Assembly (NCBI GenBank): GCA_003223455.1
Contig: QHVE01000013.1
Coordinates: forward strand, 1 to 64,000
Reading direction: 5' to 3'
Length of the DNA: 64,000 nucleotides
Origin: Gemmatimonadota bacterium
Lineage (GTDB): Bacteria > Gemmatimonadota > Gemmatimonadetes > Gemmatimonadales > Gemmatimonadaceae
How positions within the stretch are numbered: position 1 is the first letter of the stretch; each line of letters begins with the position of its first letter. Positions 1 to 10,394 of the stretch are shown here, one piece after another. Both the position numbers and the translations under genes were made by a program. A model generated the notes under the pieces. That model was not told the DNA's origin. It made no database searches and was given only the letters and a program-made list of their open reading frames with translations.

Positions 1-377
1 AAGTAGAACGTCAGCTTCTTCCGGTCCCACTGCCACTCGGCGTCGGTGATCTTCATGACGAGCGCGTTCGCCTTCACGCGTTCCATCGCCCGCCGGCGCG
101 CGTCGTCGTCCTGCGCGCGGACCTCGTCGAGTCGGCGGACGTCATCGGCCGTGGCCAGTCGCTTGGCGAGGTGAGTCGGCGGTGCGCCGAGCAGGCCATG
201 CGGCACGCGTGCCGAGCGCTGCTCGGCGAGCTCGCCCACGGTATGCACGAGGCCGAGGTCTTCGCCGCGGTCGGCGTCGACGATCACGGGCGCGCGCAGG
301 GGCGGCGCCTCGTCGGCCTCCCAGAGAAAGAACTCCTTCCGGTTCCCCTTGAATGCGACCTCGATGAGCGGAGCCAC
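1..377 (-). CDS. PSP1/RicT-type protein, N-terminal part (runs off window)
   Basis: Reading from GTG at 377 towards position 1 gives an open frame of about 125 residues with no stop. It ends in a stretch resembling the entry to the PSP1 (YaaT/RicT) C-terminal domain: KITDAEWQWDRKKLTFYF, a signature of that family. Family members act in cytosolic regulatory complexes; in Bacillus, RicT takes part in mRNA maturation and sporulation control. The gene starts 3 bases beyond the accA stop in the same direction, so it is probably co-transcribed with dnaE and accA. The start is inferred: no ATG is available near the accA stop. The catalogue function in this organism is not known. Confidence 0.75.
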   Translation of the reverse strand, partial: MAPLIEVAFKGNRKEFFLWEADEAPPLRAPVIVDADRGEDLGLVHTVGELAEQRSARVPHGLLGAPPTHLAKRLATADDVRRLDEVRAQDDDARRRAMERVKANALVMKITDAEWQWDRKKLTFY

Positions 378-379
378 GG

Positions 380-1348
380 CTACTCGAGGAACTGGCCCAT
401 GCGCATGAACTTCTCGCGTCGGCGGCGCACGAGCTTGTCCGGCTTGAGCCGGCTCAACTCGTCGAGCTGCTTGATCAGCGTCTGCTGTACGGCCCCCGCG
501 GTCGTCTCGTGGTCCGCATGGCCTCCACCGGGCGGCTCGGGAATGATCTCGTCGATGACGCGCAGCTCGTACAGGTCGGGCGCGGTGATCCGGAGCGACG
601 TCGCGGCGCGCTCGCGCGTCTCCTGGCTCTTGCCGTCCTTCCAGAGGATCGCCGCGCAGCCTTCGACCGTGATCACCGAGTAGACGGCGTTCTCCAGCAT
701 GTTCACGCGGTCGGCGACGCCGAGCGCGAGCGCGCCCCCCGAGCCCCCCTCGCCGATGACGGTAGCGATGATCGGCACCTCGAGGCGGCTCATCTCGAAC
801 AGGTTGCGCGCGATCGCCTCGCTCTGCCCACGCTCCTCCGCGCCCAGTCCCGCCCAGGCGCCGGGCGTGTCTATGAAGGTGATGACCGGCACGTGGAACT
901 TCTCGGCGAGCTTCATGAGGCGCAGCGCCTTGCGATAGCCCTCCGGATGCGGCATCCCGAAGTTGCGCTTCAGGTTTTCCTTCGTGTCGCGTCCGCGCTG
1001 GTGGCCGATCACCATCACCGTCTCACCGTCGAGGCGCGCCCACCCGCCGAGGATGGCGGCGTCCTCACGAAATGCGCGGTCGCCGTGCAGCTCGATGAAG
1101 TCGGTGAAGCAGAGCCGCAGGTAGTCGTCGGTGAGCGGCCGCTTGTTGCTCCGCGCCACCTGCACGCGCTGGAGCGGGGTGAGGTTGCGATAGATCGTCT
1201 CGCGCAGCTCGACGAGCTTCTTCTCGAGGGGCGCGATCTCCTCCACGACGTTGAGCTGCCGCTCGTCGGCGAGTCGCTTGAGCTCGTCGATCTGCTTTTC
1301 CAGCTCGACGATGGGCTTCTCGAATTCCAGGGCAGTCGCCGTCGCCAT
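380..1348 (-). CDS. accA: Acetyl-CoA carboxylase carboxyltransferase subunit alpha
   Basis: This subunit transfers the carboxyl group from carboxybiotin to acetyl-CoA to make malonyl-CoA, the first step of fatty acid synthesis, in a cytosolic complex with AccD, AccB and AccC (none of which is in the window). The 322-residue length matches the family (about 319). A helical N-terminus (about residues 8-60) is followed by the crotonase-like carboxyltransferase fold, with LHGDR near 88, [14 protein letters not shown] near 130, FIDTPGAW near 158 and the oxyanion-hole glycines [12 protein letters not shown] near 200. The ATG lies 5 bases after the dnaE stop, and a GGGAG Shine-Dalgarno sits in the last dnaE codons, so translation is probably coupled to dnaE. 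Confidence 0.97.
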   Translation of the reverse strand: MATATALEFEKPIVELEKQIDELKRLADERQLNVVEEIAPLEKKLVELRETIYRNLTPLQRVQVARSNKRPLTDDYLRLCFTDFIELHGDRAFREDAAILGGWARLDGETVMVIGHQRGRDTKENLKRNFGMPHPEGYRKALRLMKLAEKFHVPVITFIDTPGAWAGLGAEERGQSEAIARNLFEMSRLEVPIIATVIGEGGSGGALALGVADRVNMLENAVYSVITVEGCAAILWKDGKSQETRERAATSLRITAPDLYELRVIDEIIPEPPGGGHADHETTAGAVQQTLIKQLDELSRLKPDKLVRRRREKFMRMGQFLE

Positions 1349-1353
1349 CCGAT

Positions 1354-4300
1354 TCAGCTCCCGCGCACGAGGCGGACCCGGTCGTTGCCGAGGAGGGCCC
1401 GCAAGTCGGTCAGGGCGGCCTGCGTCGCCGCCAGCCTCAGCGACCGCGATCTGAGCCGCGCCCGCGTTCCGTTGCCATCACTCCATCGCAGCTCGAGCGG
1501 CGGCGCTCCAGCGTGCGCGGTGGCATGGGCATCGACCACCGCTCGTACGTCCTGCATCACCTCGGGCGCCAGCGATTCACCGAGCTGCAGCTCGATGGCG
1601 ATCGATACCTGACCGTTCAGCCGCAGCTCGGCGAATGGCGTCACCGTCTCCACGATGAACGTCGGGTTCTCCGCATCCTGGTCGCGCTTCGAGTACCCGC
1701 CCTTCATGAGCACCGGCACGTCGCCGCGGATCCGATCGGCCAGAAGCCCCCAGCTCTCCGGGAAGACCAGGACCTCGGAAGATCCGGAAAAATCCTCGAC
1801 TGTCAACCGCGCGAACTCGGCGCCGGACCGTTTGCTGATCTGCCGCTTCACCGCCGTGACGACGACGCCGAGCGAGATCGGGTCCGGCGTCCACGTTCCG
1901 AGCTGACTCACCGTGTGCGTGGCGAACAGCTCGCACTCCACACGGTACGGCTCCAGCGGGTGGCCGCTGATGTAGAAGCCGAGGATCTCCTTCTCGCGCG
2001 ACAGGCGTTCGGCTTCGGCCATCGGTGCGACGTTCGGCAGCACGCGCGGCGCGTGCGACGAGGCAGCTCCCTGCTCGGTCGGTAGACCGAACAGGGAGAC
2101 CTGGCCCATCGCCTTCTCCTGCTGCTTGAGCGAGGCCTCCTGCATCGCGGAGTCGAGCGCGGACCAGTACTGGGCGCGGTGGCCGCCGAGTCCGTCCAGC
2201 GCACCGGCGGCGATCAGGGCCTCGAACACGCGCTTGTTGCAGGTCCGCAGGTCGATCCGTTCGGTGAAGTCGAAGAAGGTCGTGAAGGGCGCCTGTTCCC
2301 GCGCCGAGAGTATCGAGTCGATCGCGCCGCGCCCGACGTTGCGGATCGCGCCGAGACCGAAGCGGATCCGCTTCGCGTCGAGCACGGTGAACTTGTAGCC
2401 GGACTCGTTCACGTCGGGCGGCAGCACCTGGATGCCCATCTCTCGCGTCTCGTTGATGAACTTCACCACCGAGTCCGTATCGCCGATCGACGACGAGAGG
2501 ATCGCCGCCATGAAGTCGGCCGGATAGTGCGCCTTGAGCCATGCCGTGTGGAGGGAGACGATCGAGTACGCGACCGAATGCGACTTGTTGAAGCCGTAGC
2601 GGCCGAACGTCTCGATCTGTCCCGCAAGCTCCTCGATGATGCGCCGGTCGTAGCCACGCGCGACCGACTTCTCGATGAACTTGCCGAGCTCCACGCGGAT
2701 CAGCTCCGCGTCCTTCTTGCCGACCGCCTTGCGCAGCACGTCCGCTTCGGCGAGGGAGATCCCGGCGAGCGTCTGCGCGAGGCGCATCACCTGCTCCTGA
2801 TAGGTGATGACGCCGTAGGTCGGCTCGAGGATCGGCTCGAGCTCCGGCAATGCGTACCGCACCGGCTCCTCGCCGCGCTTGCGGCGCTGGTAGACCTTGT
2901 GCATCCCCGCGTCGAGCGGGCCCGGGCGCATCAGTGCGTTGCTCGCCACGAGATCGTCGAACCGGTCGCAGCGCATCGAGCGGAGCATGTCCGTCGCCAG
3001 CGCGGACTCGAACTGGAAGACGCCCGTGGTCCGCCCCGCGCGCAGCATGCGATACGTGTCGGGATCGTTCAGGTCGACCTCGTTCAGGTCCGGCCGTTCG
3101 CCCGTCCGCCGCTCGATGTTGTCGAGCGCGTCGCGGATCACGGTCAGCGTCGTGAGGCCGAGGAAGTCCATCTTCAACATGCCTGCCTTCTCGAGGCAGT
3201 TCATGTCGTACTGCGTGACGACGACGGTCTCCTCGTTTCCGGCGCCGGCGCCTTTGCTGGACACCGTGGCGATCGGCACGTAGTCGTCGAGCGGGCCGGG
3301 CGCGATCACGACGCCCGCCGCGTGCACTCCCGTATGCCGCGAGAGCCCTTCGAGCGCCATGGCGTAGTCCAGCAGCCGCTTGTAGCGCTCATCGGTCTTG
3401 TAGACGCGCGCGATCTCCGGCACCTCCTTCACCGCGTCCTTCACGGTGAGCGAGTAGGCCGGCCCGTTCGGGATGAGCTTCGCGAGCGCGTCCGTCTCGG
3501 CGGGGGTGAAGCCCAGCGTGCGGCCGACATCCTTGACCGCCGCGCGCGACTTCATCGTACCGAACGTCACGATCTGTCCGACCGACTCCCTGCCGTACTT
3601 CTGTCGGACGTATTCGATCACTTCACCGCGGCGCTCGAAGCAGAAGTCGACGTCGATGTCGGGCATCGACACCCGCTCCGGATTCAGGAAGCGCTCGAAC
3701 AGGAGATCGAACTTGAGCGGGCAGACGTCCGTGATGCGGAGCGCATACGCGACGATCGACCCGGCGGCCGATCCGCGCCCGGGCCCGACGGGAATGTCCC
3801 GGTCGCGCGCCGCCTTGATGAAGTCGTACACGATCAGGAAATAGCCGGCGTAGCCGGTCTTCGTGATCACGCCGAGCTCGTAGTCGAGCCGCTCCTGGAC
3901 TTCGGACGGCAACTCGTCGCCGTAGCGCTCGCGTGCACCCGCCATCGCCAGCGTGACGAGCAGCTCGTTCTCCGTCTCGACCCCCGATGGGAGTGGGAAC
4001 GACGGGACGTAGTACTTCTTCTGCGAACCCGGCTTCGTCGGCGATTCGAAGCGTGTTCTCGAGGACCTCGGGGCGCTCGGGGAAGCGCTCGAGCATCTCG
4101 GGGGCGCTCTTGAAATAGAGTCCCCGGTCGTAGTGCATCCGGTTCTGGTCGCTGTAGTCCTTGCCCAGACCGATGCAGAGCAGCACGTCGTGCGCGTCGT
4201 GGTCGGAGTCGCGGAGGAAGTGCGCGTCGTTCGTCGCGACGATCGGCAGGTTGAGCTCCGTGCCGAGCTTGAGGATCTGCGCGTTGTGCCGAGCCTGCCC

Positions 4301-4843
4301 CTCGGAGTCGTGAGCCTGCACCTCGAGGTAGAAGCGGTCCTTGAAGACGTCGGCGTACCAGGATGCCGCCTCGCGCGCGCCCTCCATGTCGCCTGCCTCG
4401 AGCTTGGTGGCGATCTCGCCGGCGAGGCATGCGAAGCTTACGATCAGCCCCTCGCTGTACTTCGCCAGCAGCTCACGGTCGACGCGCGGCTTCGTGTAGA
4501 AGCCTTCCGTGTAGGCGAGCGACGAGAGCTTGACCAGGTTGCGGTACCCGGCCATGTCCCGCGCCAGCAGTACGAGGTGGTAGTACGGCTTCGCACCCGG
4601 TGTGGGCCGTCCCCTCACGCGCCGATCACCCGGGGCGACGTACGCCTCCATGCCGATGATCGGCTTGAGCTTCGCCTTCTTCGCCTTCTCCTGGAACTCC
4701 CACGCCGCGTGGAGATTCCCGTGATCCGTGATCGCCAGCGCCGGCTGCTCGAACTCGAGCGCTCGGGCGATCAGATCGTCGATGCGGTTCGCGCCATCGA
4801 GGAGGGAGTACTCCGAGTGGCAGTGGAGATGGACGAAGGACAT
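1354..4843 (-). CDS. dnaE: DNA polymerase III subunit alpha, interrupted by a +1 frameshift
   Basis: Replicative polymerase catalytic subunit. The N-terminal PHP domain begins [17 protein letters not shown] at ATG 4843; an upstream in-frame ATG at 4885 adds residues not seen in the family. The polymerase core shows [10 protein letters not shown] and the catalytic aspartates PDIDVDF about 395-400 residues from the start, as in E. coli DnaE. A C-terminal OB-like region follows. The PHP frame is lost near 4010-4028, where GFA should continue as KKYYVPSFP. Removing one base restores a single frame of 1162 codons, close to the usual 1160. The span of 3490 bases is 3n+1, which fits exactly one extra base. 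An essential gene is unlikely to be truly null, so a sequencing error, recoding, or a second dnaE elsewhere must be considered. Confidence 0.93.
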
Positions 4844-4910
4844 CTTAGGAAGAATAGCGACCGCGACCCGGTGCGTCAAAAGCACGAGCCTCTGCGGACA
4901 TGGCGTGGAA

Positions 4911-6062
4911 GTGAAGAAAAATCAACGAGTTAAGTGGATACGGCGAGCGGCGCGCACGCTCGCCGTCATCGTGCTCGCGATCGTCGCCTACCTCGTGCTC
5001 GCGCCCACCGGTCGGTACCTCCTGCGCGCGGGCTGGGAGGAGGGGAAGATCCTCCTGCGCCGCCGGCCGATCGCCGAGCTCGTGGACGATCCGAGCACGA
5101 CGCCGTCGCTGCGCGCCAAGCTCGTGCTCGTGCTCGCGGCCCGCGCTTACGCCCACGACTCGCTCGGACTGGAGACCGGTCAGAGCTTCACGGCCTACAG
5201 TCGTCTCGACCGCGACACGCTCGTCCTCCTCCTCTCCGGCGCATATCGCGACAAGCTCCGGGCGCGCACGTGGTGGTTCCCGATCGTCGGACGAGTGCCG
5301 TACAAGGGCTACTTCGACTTCGACGCCGCACGCGCCGCCGAGCGGCAACTGACGGCTGACGGATTCGACGCCCGGCTCGGCGCTGCGTCGGCGTTCAGCA
5401 CCCTGGGCTGGTTCAACGATCCGCTCCTGCCGACGACGCTCCGCGCCGACTCGCTCACCGTCGCCAATACCGTCATTCACGAGCTCACCCACAACACCTT
5501 CTATGCGCCGGGTGGTGCGGTGTTCAACGAGAGCTTCGCGAACTTCGTCGGCTCGCGCGGCGCGGAGCGGTTCTTCCGCGCGCGCGGACAGACAGCGGCG
5601 GCGCAGGTCGTCGCCGACCGGTGGGAGGACGAGAAAGTGCTGGGACGGTTCTGGGCTTCGCTCTACGCCCGCGTCGATTCCGCCTTCGCGGCGCTGCCCG
5701 GAGAGGAGCCGGCCCGCGTCGCCGCGCGCATCGCAGTCCGCGATACCATCTATGCGAGGGCGCGTGCCACGCTGCGCGACACGGTCGCTCCGCAGCTTCG
5801 CACGATGAAGATCGGATCCGTCCAGCGCATCCGGATCGACAACGCCGTGGTGCTGGCGCGGCGGGTCTACCTCACCGATCTCGATGCGTTCGACGCCGTG
5901 CTCACGCGGCGTGGCGGCGACCTGCGCCGGACGATCCGCGACATCGTCGAGGCGGCGAAGGCCGATCGGAAGCATCCGTTCGAGGCGCTTCGCGCGCTGG
6001 GCCGCGATTCACTGTCGCGCGGGCCGAGCGCGGCCGAAAGTGGACGAGGGCCTACTTCGTGA
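4911..6062 (+). CDS. Predicted membrane-anchored aminopeptidase (COG4324-like zinc protease)
   Basis: A 383-residue protein starting at GTG 4911 (GTG 4905 is a near equivalent). A basic start is followed by a single hydrophobic helix (about residues 12-30, TLAVIVLAIVAYLVLAP), so the enzyme is likely tethered to the inner membrane facing the periplasm. The gluzincin motif HELTH is at 190-194, and NESFANF supplies the probable third zinc ligand Glu207. Wider sequence around FNDPLLPTTL and the C-terminal region fits the predicted aminopeptidases of COG4324. It is divergent from dnaE with a short 5' gap (4844-4910) and its stop overlaps the end of the uvrD-like gene by 11 bases. Substrate is unknown. 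Confidence 0.85.
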   Translation: MKKNQRVKWIRRAARTLAVIVLAIVAYLVLAPTGRYLLRAGWEEGKILLRRRPIAELVDDPSTTPSLRAKLVLVLAARAYAHDSLGLETGQSFTAYSRLDRDTLVLLLSGAYRDKLRARTWWFPIVGRVPYKGYFDFDAARAAERQLTADGFDARLGAASAFSTLGWFNDPLLPTTLRADSLTVANTVIHELTHNTFYAPGGAVFNESFANFVGSRGAERFFRARGQTAAAQVVADRWEDEKVLGRFWASLYARVDSAFAALPGEEPARVAARIAVRDTIYARARATLRDTVAPQLRTMKIGSVQRIRIDNAVVLARRVYLTDLDAFDAVLTRRGGDLRRTIRDIVEAAKADRKHPFEALRALGRDSLSRGPSAAESGRGPTS

Positions 6063-8157
6063 ATCGACCGCGCATGATGGCCCGGAGGTCGATCGCGGGC
6101 TGACCGGCGGGAGCCGGAGTCGGTGCGGGCGGCTCGCCAGGCTCCTCGACCACGATCCGTTGCATCGTCGCGCGAACCCCACGGTCGAGGAAGCGCGAAA
6201 GCTGGTCGATGGAGTAGTCGGCGCCTCGCCGTGTGCCGTAGACCTGCATCGGGTAGACGATCGCCAGCTCGTCCTTGGCGCGGGTGAGCGCGACGTACAT
6301 GAGTCGGCGCTCCTCCTCCAGCTCGTCCGGGTCTTCGACGGCGCGCGAGGAAGGGAACCATCCGTCCACCGCCCAGATGAGGAACACCGCCTTCCATTCC
6401 TTTCCCTTCGCGCTGTGCACCGTGCTGAGGACGAGCGCATCGGATTCCGACTCGCTCCCTCCCGCGAGGTCCTGGGTGCTGGAAGGGGGATCGAGGGCGA
6501 GCGCGGCGAGGAAAGTCGTGCGCGAGGGGTAGCTCGCGGAGATCGTGCGCAGCTGATCGAGATCGGCGAGCCGCGCCTCGGGGCGATCGTACTTCTCCTT
6601 CAGAATGGCGTCGTAGAGCGCACGAATCGCCGCGATGTCGCTCGCGACCCGCGCGCCGCCCTCCTCTCCGGCGGGAACGGCTCCTACACCCCGCAGCTGA
6701 CGCAACAACGTCGCGAGCGAGCGGTGCGCCTCGCGGGCACGCGGCGGCGCGATGAGATGCGTGAACGCGTCCGGATCCCATGCCCGTTCCTGCATGGATG
6801 CCATGAGGGCGCGCGCGGTGGAATCACCGATCCCCGGCATCAGCATGAGGATGCGGTACCAGCTCACCTCGTCGCGCGGATTGTCGGACACGCGCAGGAA
6901 CGCCAGGACATCCTTCACGTGAGCCGCCTCGAGAAATTTCAGGCCGCCCCATTTCTCGAACGGGATCTTACGATTGGTCAGCTCGATCTCGAGATCGGCC
7001 GACATGTAGCCGGCGCGGAAGAGAACGACCATCTCGCGGAGCGGCACGCCGCCCTCGTGCATCTGCAGCACACGGTCGACGACGAATCGCGTCTGCTGGG
7101 CCTCGTCCTTCGCCGTCACCAGCCACGGCTTCTCGCCGCCATCCCGCGCCGTCCAGAGGTCCTTCGTGAATCGCTCCTCGGCGCGCGAGATGAGCGTGTT
7201 GGAGAGCGTGAGGATCGCCGCGGTGGAGCGATAGTTCTGCGCGAGCGTGACGAGGGTGGTGCCTGGGAACTGCTTGGGGAAGTCGAGGATGTTCCGGAAG
7301 TGCGCGCCGCGGAAGGAGTAGATGCTCTGGGCGTCGTCGCCGACCACGGTGAGTCGGCGATGGGTCGAGCACATTCCGCGAAGGATGCGCGCCTGAAGGA
7401 GGTTGGTGTCCTGGTACTCGTCGACCAGCAGGTGGTCGTACAGACCGGCGATCCGCGCGGCGAGGTCGGGGGATGCCTCGAGCATCGTCGCCCAGAACAG
7501 CAGGAGGTCGTCGTAGTCGACGAGATTCCGCTCCTGCTTGCGCAGCGTGTAGTCGGCGAAGAGCGCCGTGATCTGCTCCTCGTACTCGAGGAAGTGCGGC
7601 ACCTCGCGATGAAGCAGTTCGTCGAGTGGGAGCTCGGTGTTGACGTGCCTCGAATACAGGTAGTGGAGCGTCTCCTTCTTCGGAAACCGTTTTGCCGACT
7701 TGGCGTGGCCCTGGGCGCCGCGGGCGAGCTGCATCAGGTCCTGCGCGTCGCCCTGGTCCATGATGGTGAAATCGGCCGGGAGCCCGGCGGCGCCGCCGAA
7801 CTGCCGCAGCAGCCGGTGGCCGACGGAGTGGAAGGTGCCGCCATGTACCCGTGCGCCCGCCGGACCGACCAGCCGCTCGGCACGCGACAGCATCTCTGCC
7901 GCGGCGCGCCGCGTGAACGTGAGCAGGAGAATCCGCTCTGGCGCGACACCTCGCTCGATCAGGAACGCGACGCGATGGACGAGCGTTCGCGTCTTTCCGG
8001 TGCCCGCTCCCGCGATGACGAGCAGCGGCGCATCGCCGAACGTGACGGCCCGCGCCTGGTCGGGATTGAGCGAGGCGAGGAGCGTGCGCTCGTCGTTGGT
8101 CGGAAGCTCCCGCGGACGCGGTCGATAAAGGCGAGGCTCGTCGTCCATGGGCGACAA
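6052..8157 (-). CDS. uvrD: UvrD/PcrA/Rep-family ATP-dependent DNA helicase
   Basis: Superfamily 1A helicase of 701 residues, slightly shorter than UvrD or PcrA (about 720). Visible motifs are the Q-like NPDQARAV near 31, Walker A AGAGTGKT at 49-56, motif Ia LTFTRRAA near 79, Walker B DEYQD at 246-250, DAQSIYSFRGA (motif III) soon after, VHSAKGKEW (motif V) and YVALTRAKDEL (motif VI) in the C-terminal third. It unwinds 3'-5' DNA in repair and restart. The C-terminus is proline-rich (PGEPPAPTPAPAGQP) and lacks an obvious Tudor-like tail. The start may be this ATG or the one at 8148 (MDDEPRLY). It follows lipB in the same direction across an 86-base gap with two hairpins. Whether it is UvrD or Rep in role cannot be told. 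Confidence 0.92.
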   Translation of the reverse strand: MSPMDDEPRLYRPRPRELPTNDERTLLASLNPDQARAVTFGDAPLLVIAGAGTGKTRTLVHRVAFLIERGVAPERILLLTFTRRAAAEMLSRAERLVGPAGARVHGGTFHSVGHRLLRQFGGAAGLPADFTIMDQGDAQDLMQLARGAQGHAKSAKRFPKKETLHYLYSRHVNTELPLDELLHREVPHFLEYEEQITALFADYTLRKQERNLVDYDDLLLFWATMLEASPDLAARIAGLYDHLLVDEYQDTNLLQARILRGMCSTHRRLTVVGDDAQSIYSFRGAHFRNILDFPKQFPGTTLVTLAQNYRSTAAILTLSNTLISRAEERFTKDLWTARDGGEKPWLVTAKDEAQQTRFVVDRVLQMHEGGVPLREMVVLFRAGYMSADLEIELTNRKIPFEKWGGLKFLEAAHVKDVLAFLRVSDNPRDEVSWYRILMLMPGIGDSTARALMASMQERAWDPDAFTHLIAPPRAREAHRSLATLLRQLRGVGAVPAGEEGGARVASDIAAIRALYDAILKEKYDRPEARLADLDQLRTISASYPSRTTFLAALALDPPSSTQDLAGGSESESDALVLSTVHSAKGKEWKAVFLIWAVDGWFPSSRAVEDPDELEEERRLMYVALTRAKDELAIVYPMQVYGTRRGADYSIDQLSRFLDRGVRATMQRIVVEEPGEPPAPTPAPAGQPAIDLRAIMRGRFTK

Positions 8158-8160
8158 TAT

Positions 8161-8235
8161 AGGTTCGGGCCCGAAAGGTTGCCGAACCTCCGACGCGCGT
8201 CCGATGGCGGAATCGCCGCTCGCTCCGGCGAGCGG
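8161..8235 (-). other. Two hairpins between lipB and uvrD
   Basis: An 8-bp stem (AGGTTCGG at 8161-8168 with CCGAACCT at 8182-8189) and an 8-bp stem with a TCCG tetraloop (CCGCTCGC at 8216-8223 with GCGAGCGG at 8228-8235) fill the gap. Neither has a T-tract on the minus strand, so they are not canonical intrinsic terminators. They could be attenuating or stabilising structures. Confidence 0.4.
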
Positions 8236-8243
8236 GCCGGAAA

Positions 8244-8957
8244 CTAGACCTCGACGATCGAAACCGCGGTCCGCGTCAGCTCGTCCGGGTCGAGGGTCGC
8301 GAGCTCGAGCGAGAACACCTCGCCGAATGCGTCGGCGACGCGCGTACGGACGTCGTGCTCGAGCGCCGCGCGCGCGTCATCCGGCGTGCCAAGCTCGCGC
8401 GCGACCGAGGTCATCTCCACCGCGGCGATGCCGCATGGGACGATGAGATCGAAGTAGGCGAGATCGGTCGTGACGTTGAGGGCGAAGCCGTGCCACGTCA
8501 CCCAGTCGCGCGCGTGGACGCCGATCGAGGCGAGCTTGCGTCCCTGCGTCCACACACCCGTGTAGCCCGTGCTCCGCTCTCCGACGATGCCGAGGGGGGC
8601 AACGGCGCGGATGAGCGCTTCCTCGACCTGCCGAAGGTACCAGTGCAGATCCAGCTTGTGGCGCTTGAGGTCGACGATCGGGTACCCGACGAGCTGCCCG
8701 GGCCCGTGGAAGGTGACGTCGCCGCCGCGCTCGACCTCGAACAGCTCGACACCGCGCGTGGCCAGCAGCGCGGGCGACGCCAGCAGATGGCGCTCCTTCG
8801 ACGAGCGCCCGAGCGTGACCACCGGTGGATGCTCGACGAGGAGCAGCAGGTCCTCGGCGATCTCGCCCCTGATCCGCGCCCGCGCGACCGCGCGCTGGAG
8901 CGCCAGCGCGTCCGCGTACGGCATCGTGCGGAGATCGGAGACGAGGAGCTGGGACAT
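8244..8957 (-). CDS. lipB: Lipoyl(octanoyl) transferase
   Basis: Transfers octanoyl groups from acyl carrier protein to the lipoyl domains of E2 and GcvH, the first step of endogenous lipoylation, in the cytosol. The 237-residue protein carries the family signature RGGDVTFHGPGQLVGYP at 77-93, the catalytic lysine in GRKLASIGV (Lys141) and the catalytic cysteine in LIVPCGI (Cys175). It is the last gene of the lipA-pdhABC-lpdA-lipB run, 31 bases after lpdA, which matches its substrate: the PdhC lipoyl domain encoded just upstream. Confidence 0.97.
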   Translation of the reverse strand: MSQLLVSDLRTMPYADALALQRAVARARIRGEIAEDLLLLVEHPPVVTLGRSSKERHLLASPALLATRGVELFEVERGGDVTFHGPGQLVGYPIVDLKRHKLDLHWYLRQVEEALIRAVAPLGIVGERSTGYTGVWTQGRKLASIGVHARDWVTWHGFALNVTTDLAYFDLIVPCGIAAVEMTSVARELGTPDDARAALEHDVRTRVADAFGEVFSLELATLDPDELTRTAVSIVEV

Positions 8958-8988
8958 GAGAAGAAGGTTAGAACCGTCAAATCGCTGT

Positions 8989-10392
8989 TCAAGCGTGAAT
9001 CATCTTGCCAAGCGAGTCGAGCGACGCTTCAGCCACCGCCTCGGCGAGCGTCGGGTGTGCGTGGATGGCCAAGTCCACCTCCTCCACCGTGTACTCGTTC
9101 GTGCGAGCGACGACGAGCTCGTGGATCAACTCGGTGGCGTGCGAGCCGACGATGTGAGCGCCGAGGATCTCTCCGTACTTGGCGCCACGAATGATCTTCA
9201 CGAAGCCCTCCGTCTCACCGGACGTGCGGGCGCGGCCGCTGGCCGAGAAGGGGAATTTTCCGACCTTGTACTCGATCTTGCGCTCCTTGCACTGCTGCTC
9301 GGTGAGTCCGACCGACGCCACCTCGGGGTGGCAGTAGGTCGCCCCGGGGATGTTCGTGTAGTCGAACAGATGGGGATGCTGGCCGGCGATCACTTCGGCC
9401 ACGACCACGCCCTCGCGCTCTCCCTTGTGCGCGAGCATCGGCGGACCGGCCACGTCACCGATCGCGTACAGCCCCTTCACGCTCGTCTCCATCCGCTCGC
9501 CGATCTTGATGAAGCCGCGATCGGTGAGTTGAACGCCCTGCTCCTTGAGCCCGATCTCCTCGATGTTCGGCGCGCGACCGGCCGCGACGAGCACGATGTC
9601 GACCTTGAGCTCCTTCTTCTCGCCGGCGGCTTCGACGGTCATGGTGACGGCATCCTTGCCGACCTTGACGTTCGAGATCTTGGCGCCGGTGAGGACGTCG
9701 ATCTTCCGCTTCTTGAACGCGCGCTCGACCTCCTTGGACGAATCCGCGTCCTCGACGGGCAGGATGTTCGGCATCACCTCGAGCAGCGTGACCTGAGATC
9801 CGAAGGCGGAGAAGACGTCGGCGAACTCGCAGCCGACGGCGCCCGCGCCGACGATGGCGATCGACTTCGGCGTCTTCTCCAGCACGAGCGCCTCGTCCGA
9901 CGAGATCACGGTCTTCTTGTTCAGCTCCAACCCGATCTGCGGCAGCCCCTTCACGCGCGAGCCGGTGGAGATGACGACCGCCTTCTTCGCGTCGTGCTTC
10001 TCCTCCTTTCCGTCCGCCGTCTTCACACTGACGGAGTTCTTGCCCGTGAGCTTCGCCGTGCCCTTGATCCAGGTGATCTTGTTCTTCTTGAACAGGAACT
10101 CGACCCCCTTCGAGTTCTGCGTGCTGACGGCGCGCGACCGCTTCATCGCCACGCCGTAGTCGAGCTTCACCTCGCCGGGCGTCACACCGAAGTCGGGCGC
10201 CTTCTTCATCTTCTCGGCGATGTATGCCGCCTCGAGCAGCGCCTTCGCCGGGATGCACCCCCAGATGACGCAGGTGCCGCCGAGCCCTTCGCGCTCGACG
10301 ACGGCGGTGTTGAGGCCGAGCTGGGCGGCGCGGATCGCGCCCACGTAGCCGGCGGGGCCGCCGCCGATGAAGATCACGTCGAACGAAGCCAT
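8989..10392 (-). CDS. lpdA: Dihydrolipoyl dehydrogenase (E3)
   Basis: FAD-dependent E3 reoxidises dihydrolipoamide with NAD+ in pyruvate dehydrogenase, and can also serve the glycine cleavage system encoded at 34-38 kb. In 467 residues one sees the FAD-binding GGGPAG at 10-15, the redox disulfide GGTCVIWGCIPAK (Cys41 and Cys46, the usual spacing), the NAD-binding GAGAVGCEFA in the middle and the C-terminal dimer-interface histidine in HAHPTLAEAV. The residues between the two cysteines (VIWG) differ from the common LNVG. It begins 2 bases after the pdhC stop. Confidence 0.97.
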   Translation of the reverse strand: MASFDVIFIGGGPAGYVGAIRAAQLGLNTAVVEREGLGGTCVIWGCIPAKALLEAAYIAEKMKKAPDFGVTPGEVKLDYGVAMKRSRAVSTQNSKGVEFLFKKNKITWIKGTAKLTGKNSVSVKTADGKEEKHDAKKAVVISTGSRVKGLPQIGLELNKKTVISSDEALVLEKTPKSIAIVGAGAVGCEFADVFSAFGSQVTLLEVMPNILPVEDADSSKEVERAFKKRKIDVLTGAKISNVKVGKDAVTMTVEAAGEKKELKVDIVLVAAGRAPNIEEIGLKEQGVQLTDRGFIKIGERMETSVKGLYAIGDVAGPPMLAHKGEREGVVVAEVIAGQHPHLFDYTNIPGATYCHPEVASVGLTEQQCKERKIEYKVGKFPFSASGRARTSGETEGFVKIIRGAKYGEILGAHIVGSHATELIHELVVARTNEYTVEEVDLAIHAHPTLAEAVAEASLDSLGKMIHA

Positions 10393-10394
10393 GG

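Noticed and set aside
2179-4113. Long plus-strand frame of about 640 codons opposite dnaE
   Set aside because: Composition is biased Arg/Asp/Val with no family motifs, as expected for the antisense of a GC-rich gene; dnaE motifs on the other strand explain the region.
5884-8247. Plus-strand frame of nearly 790 codons across the helicase gene
   Set aside because: Antisense shadow of the UvrD-type gene, whose seven helicase motifs are all present.
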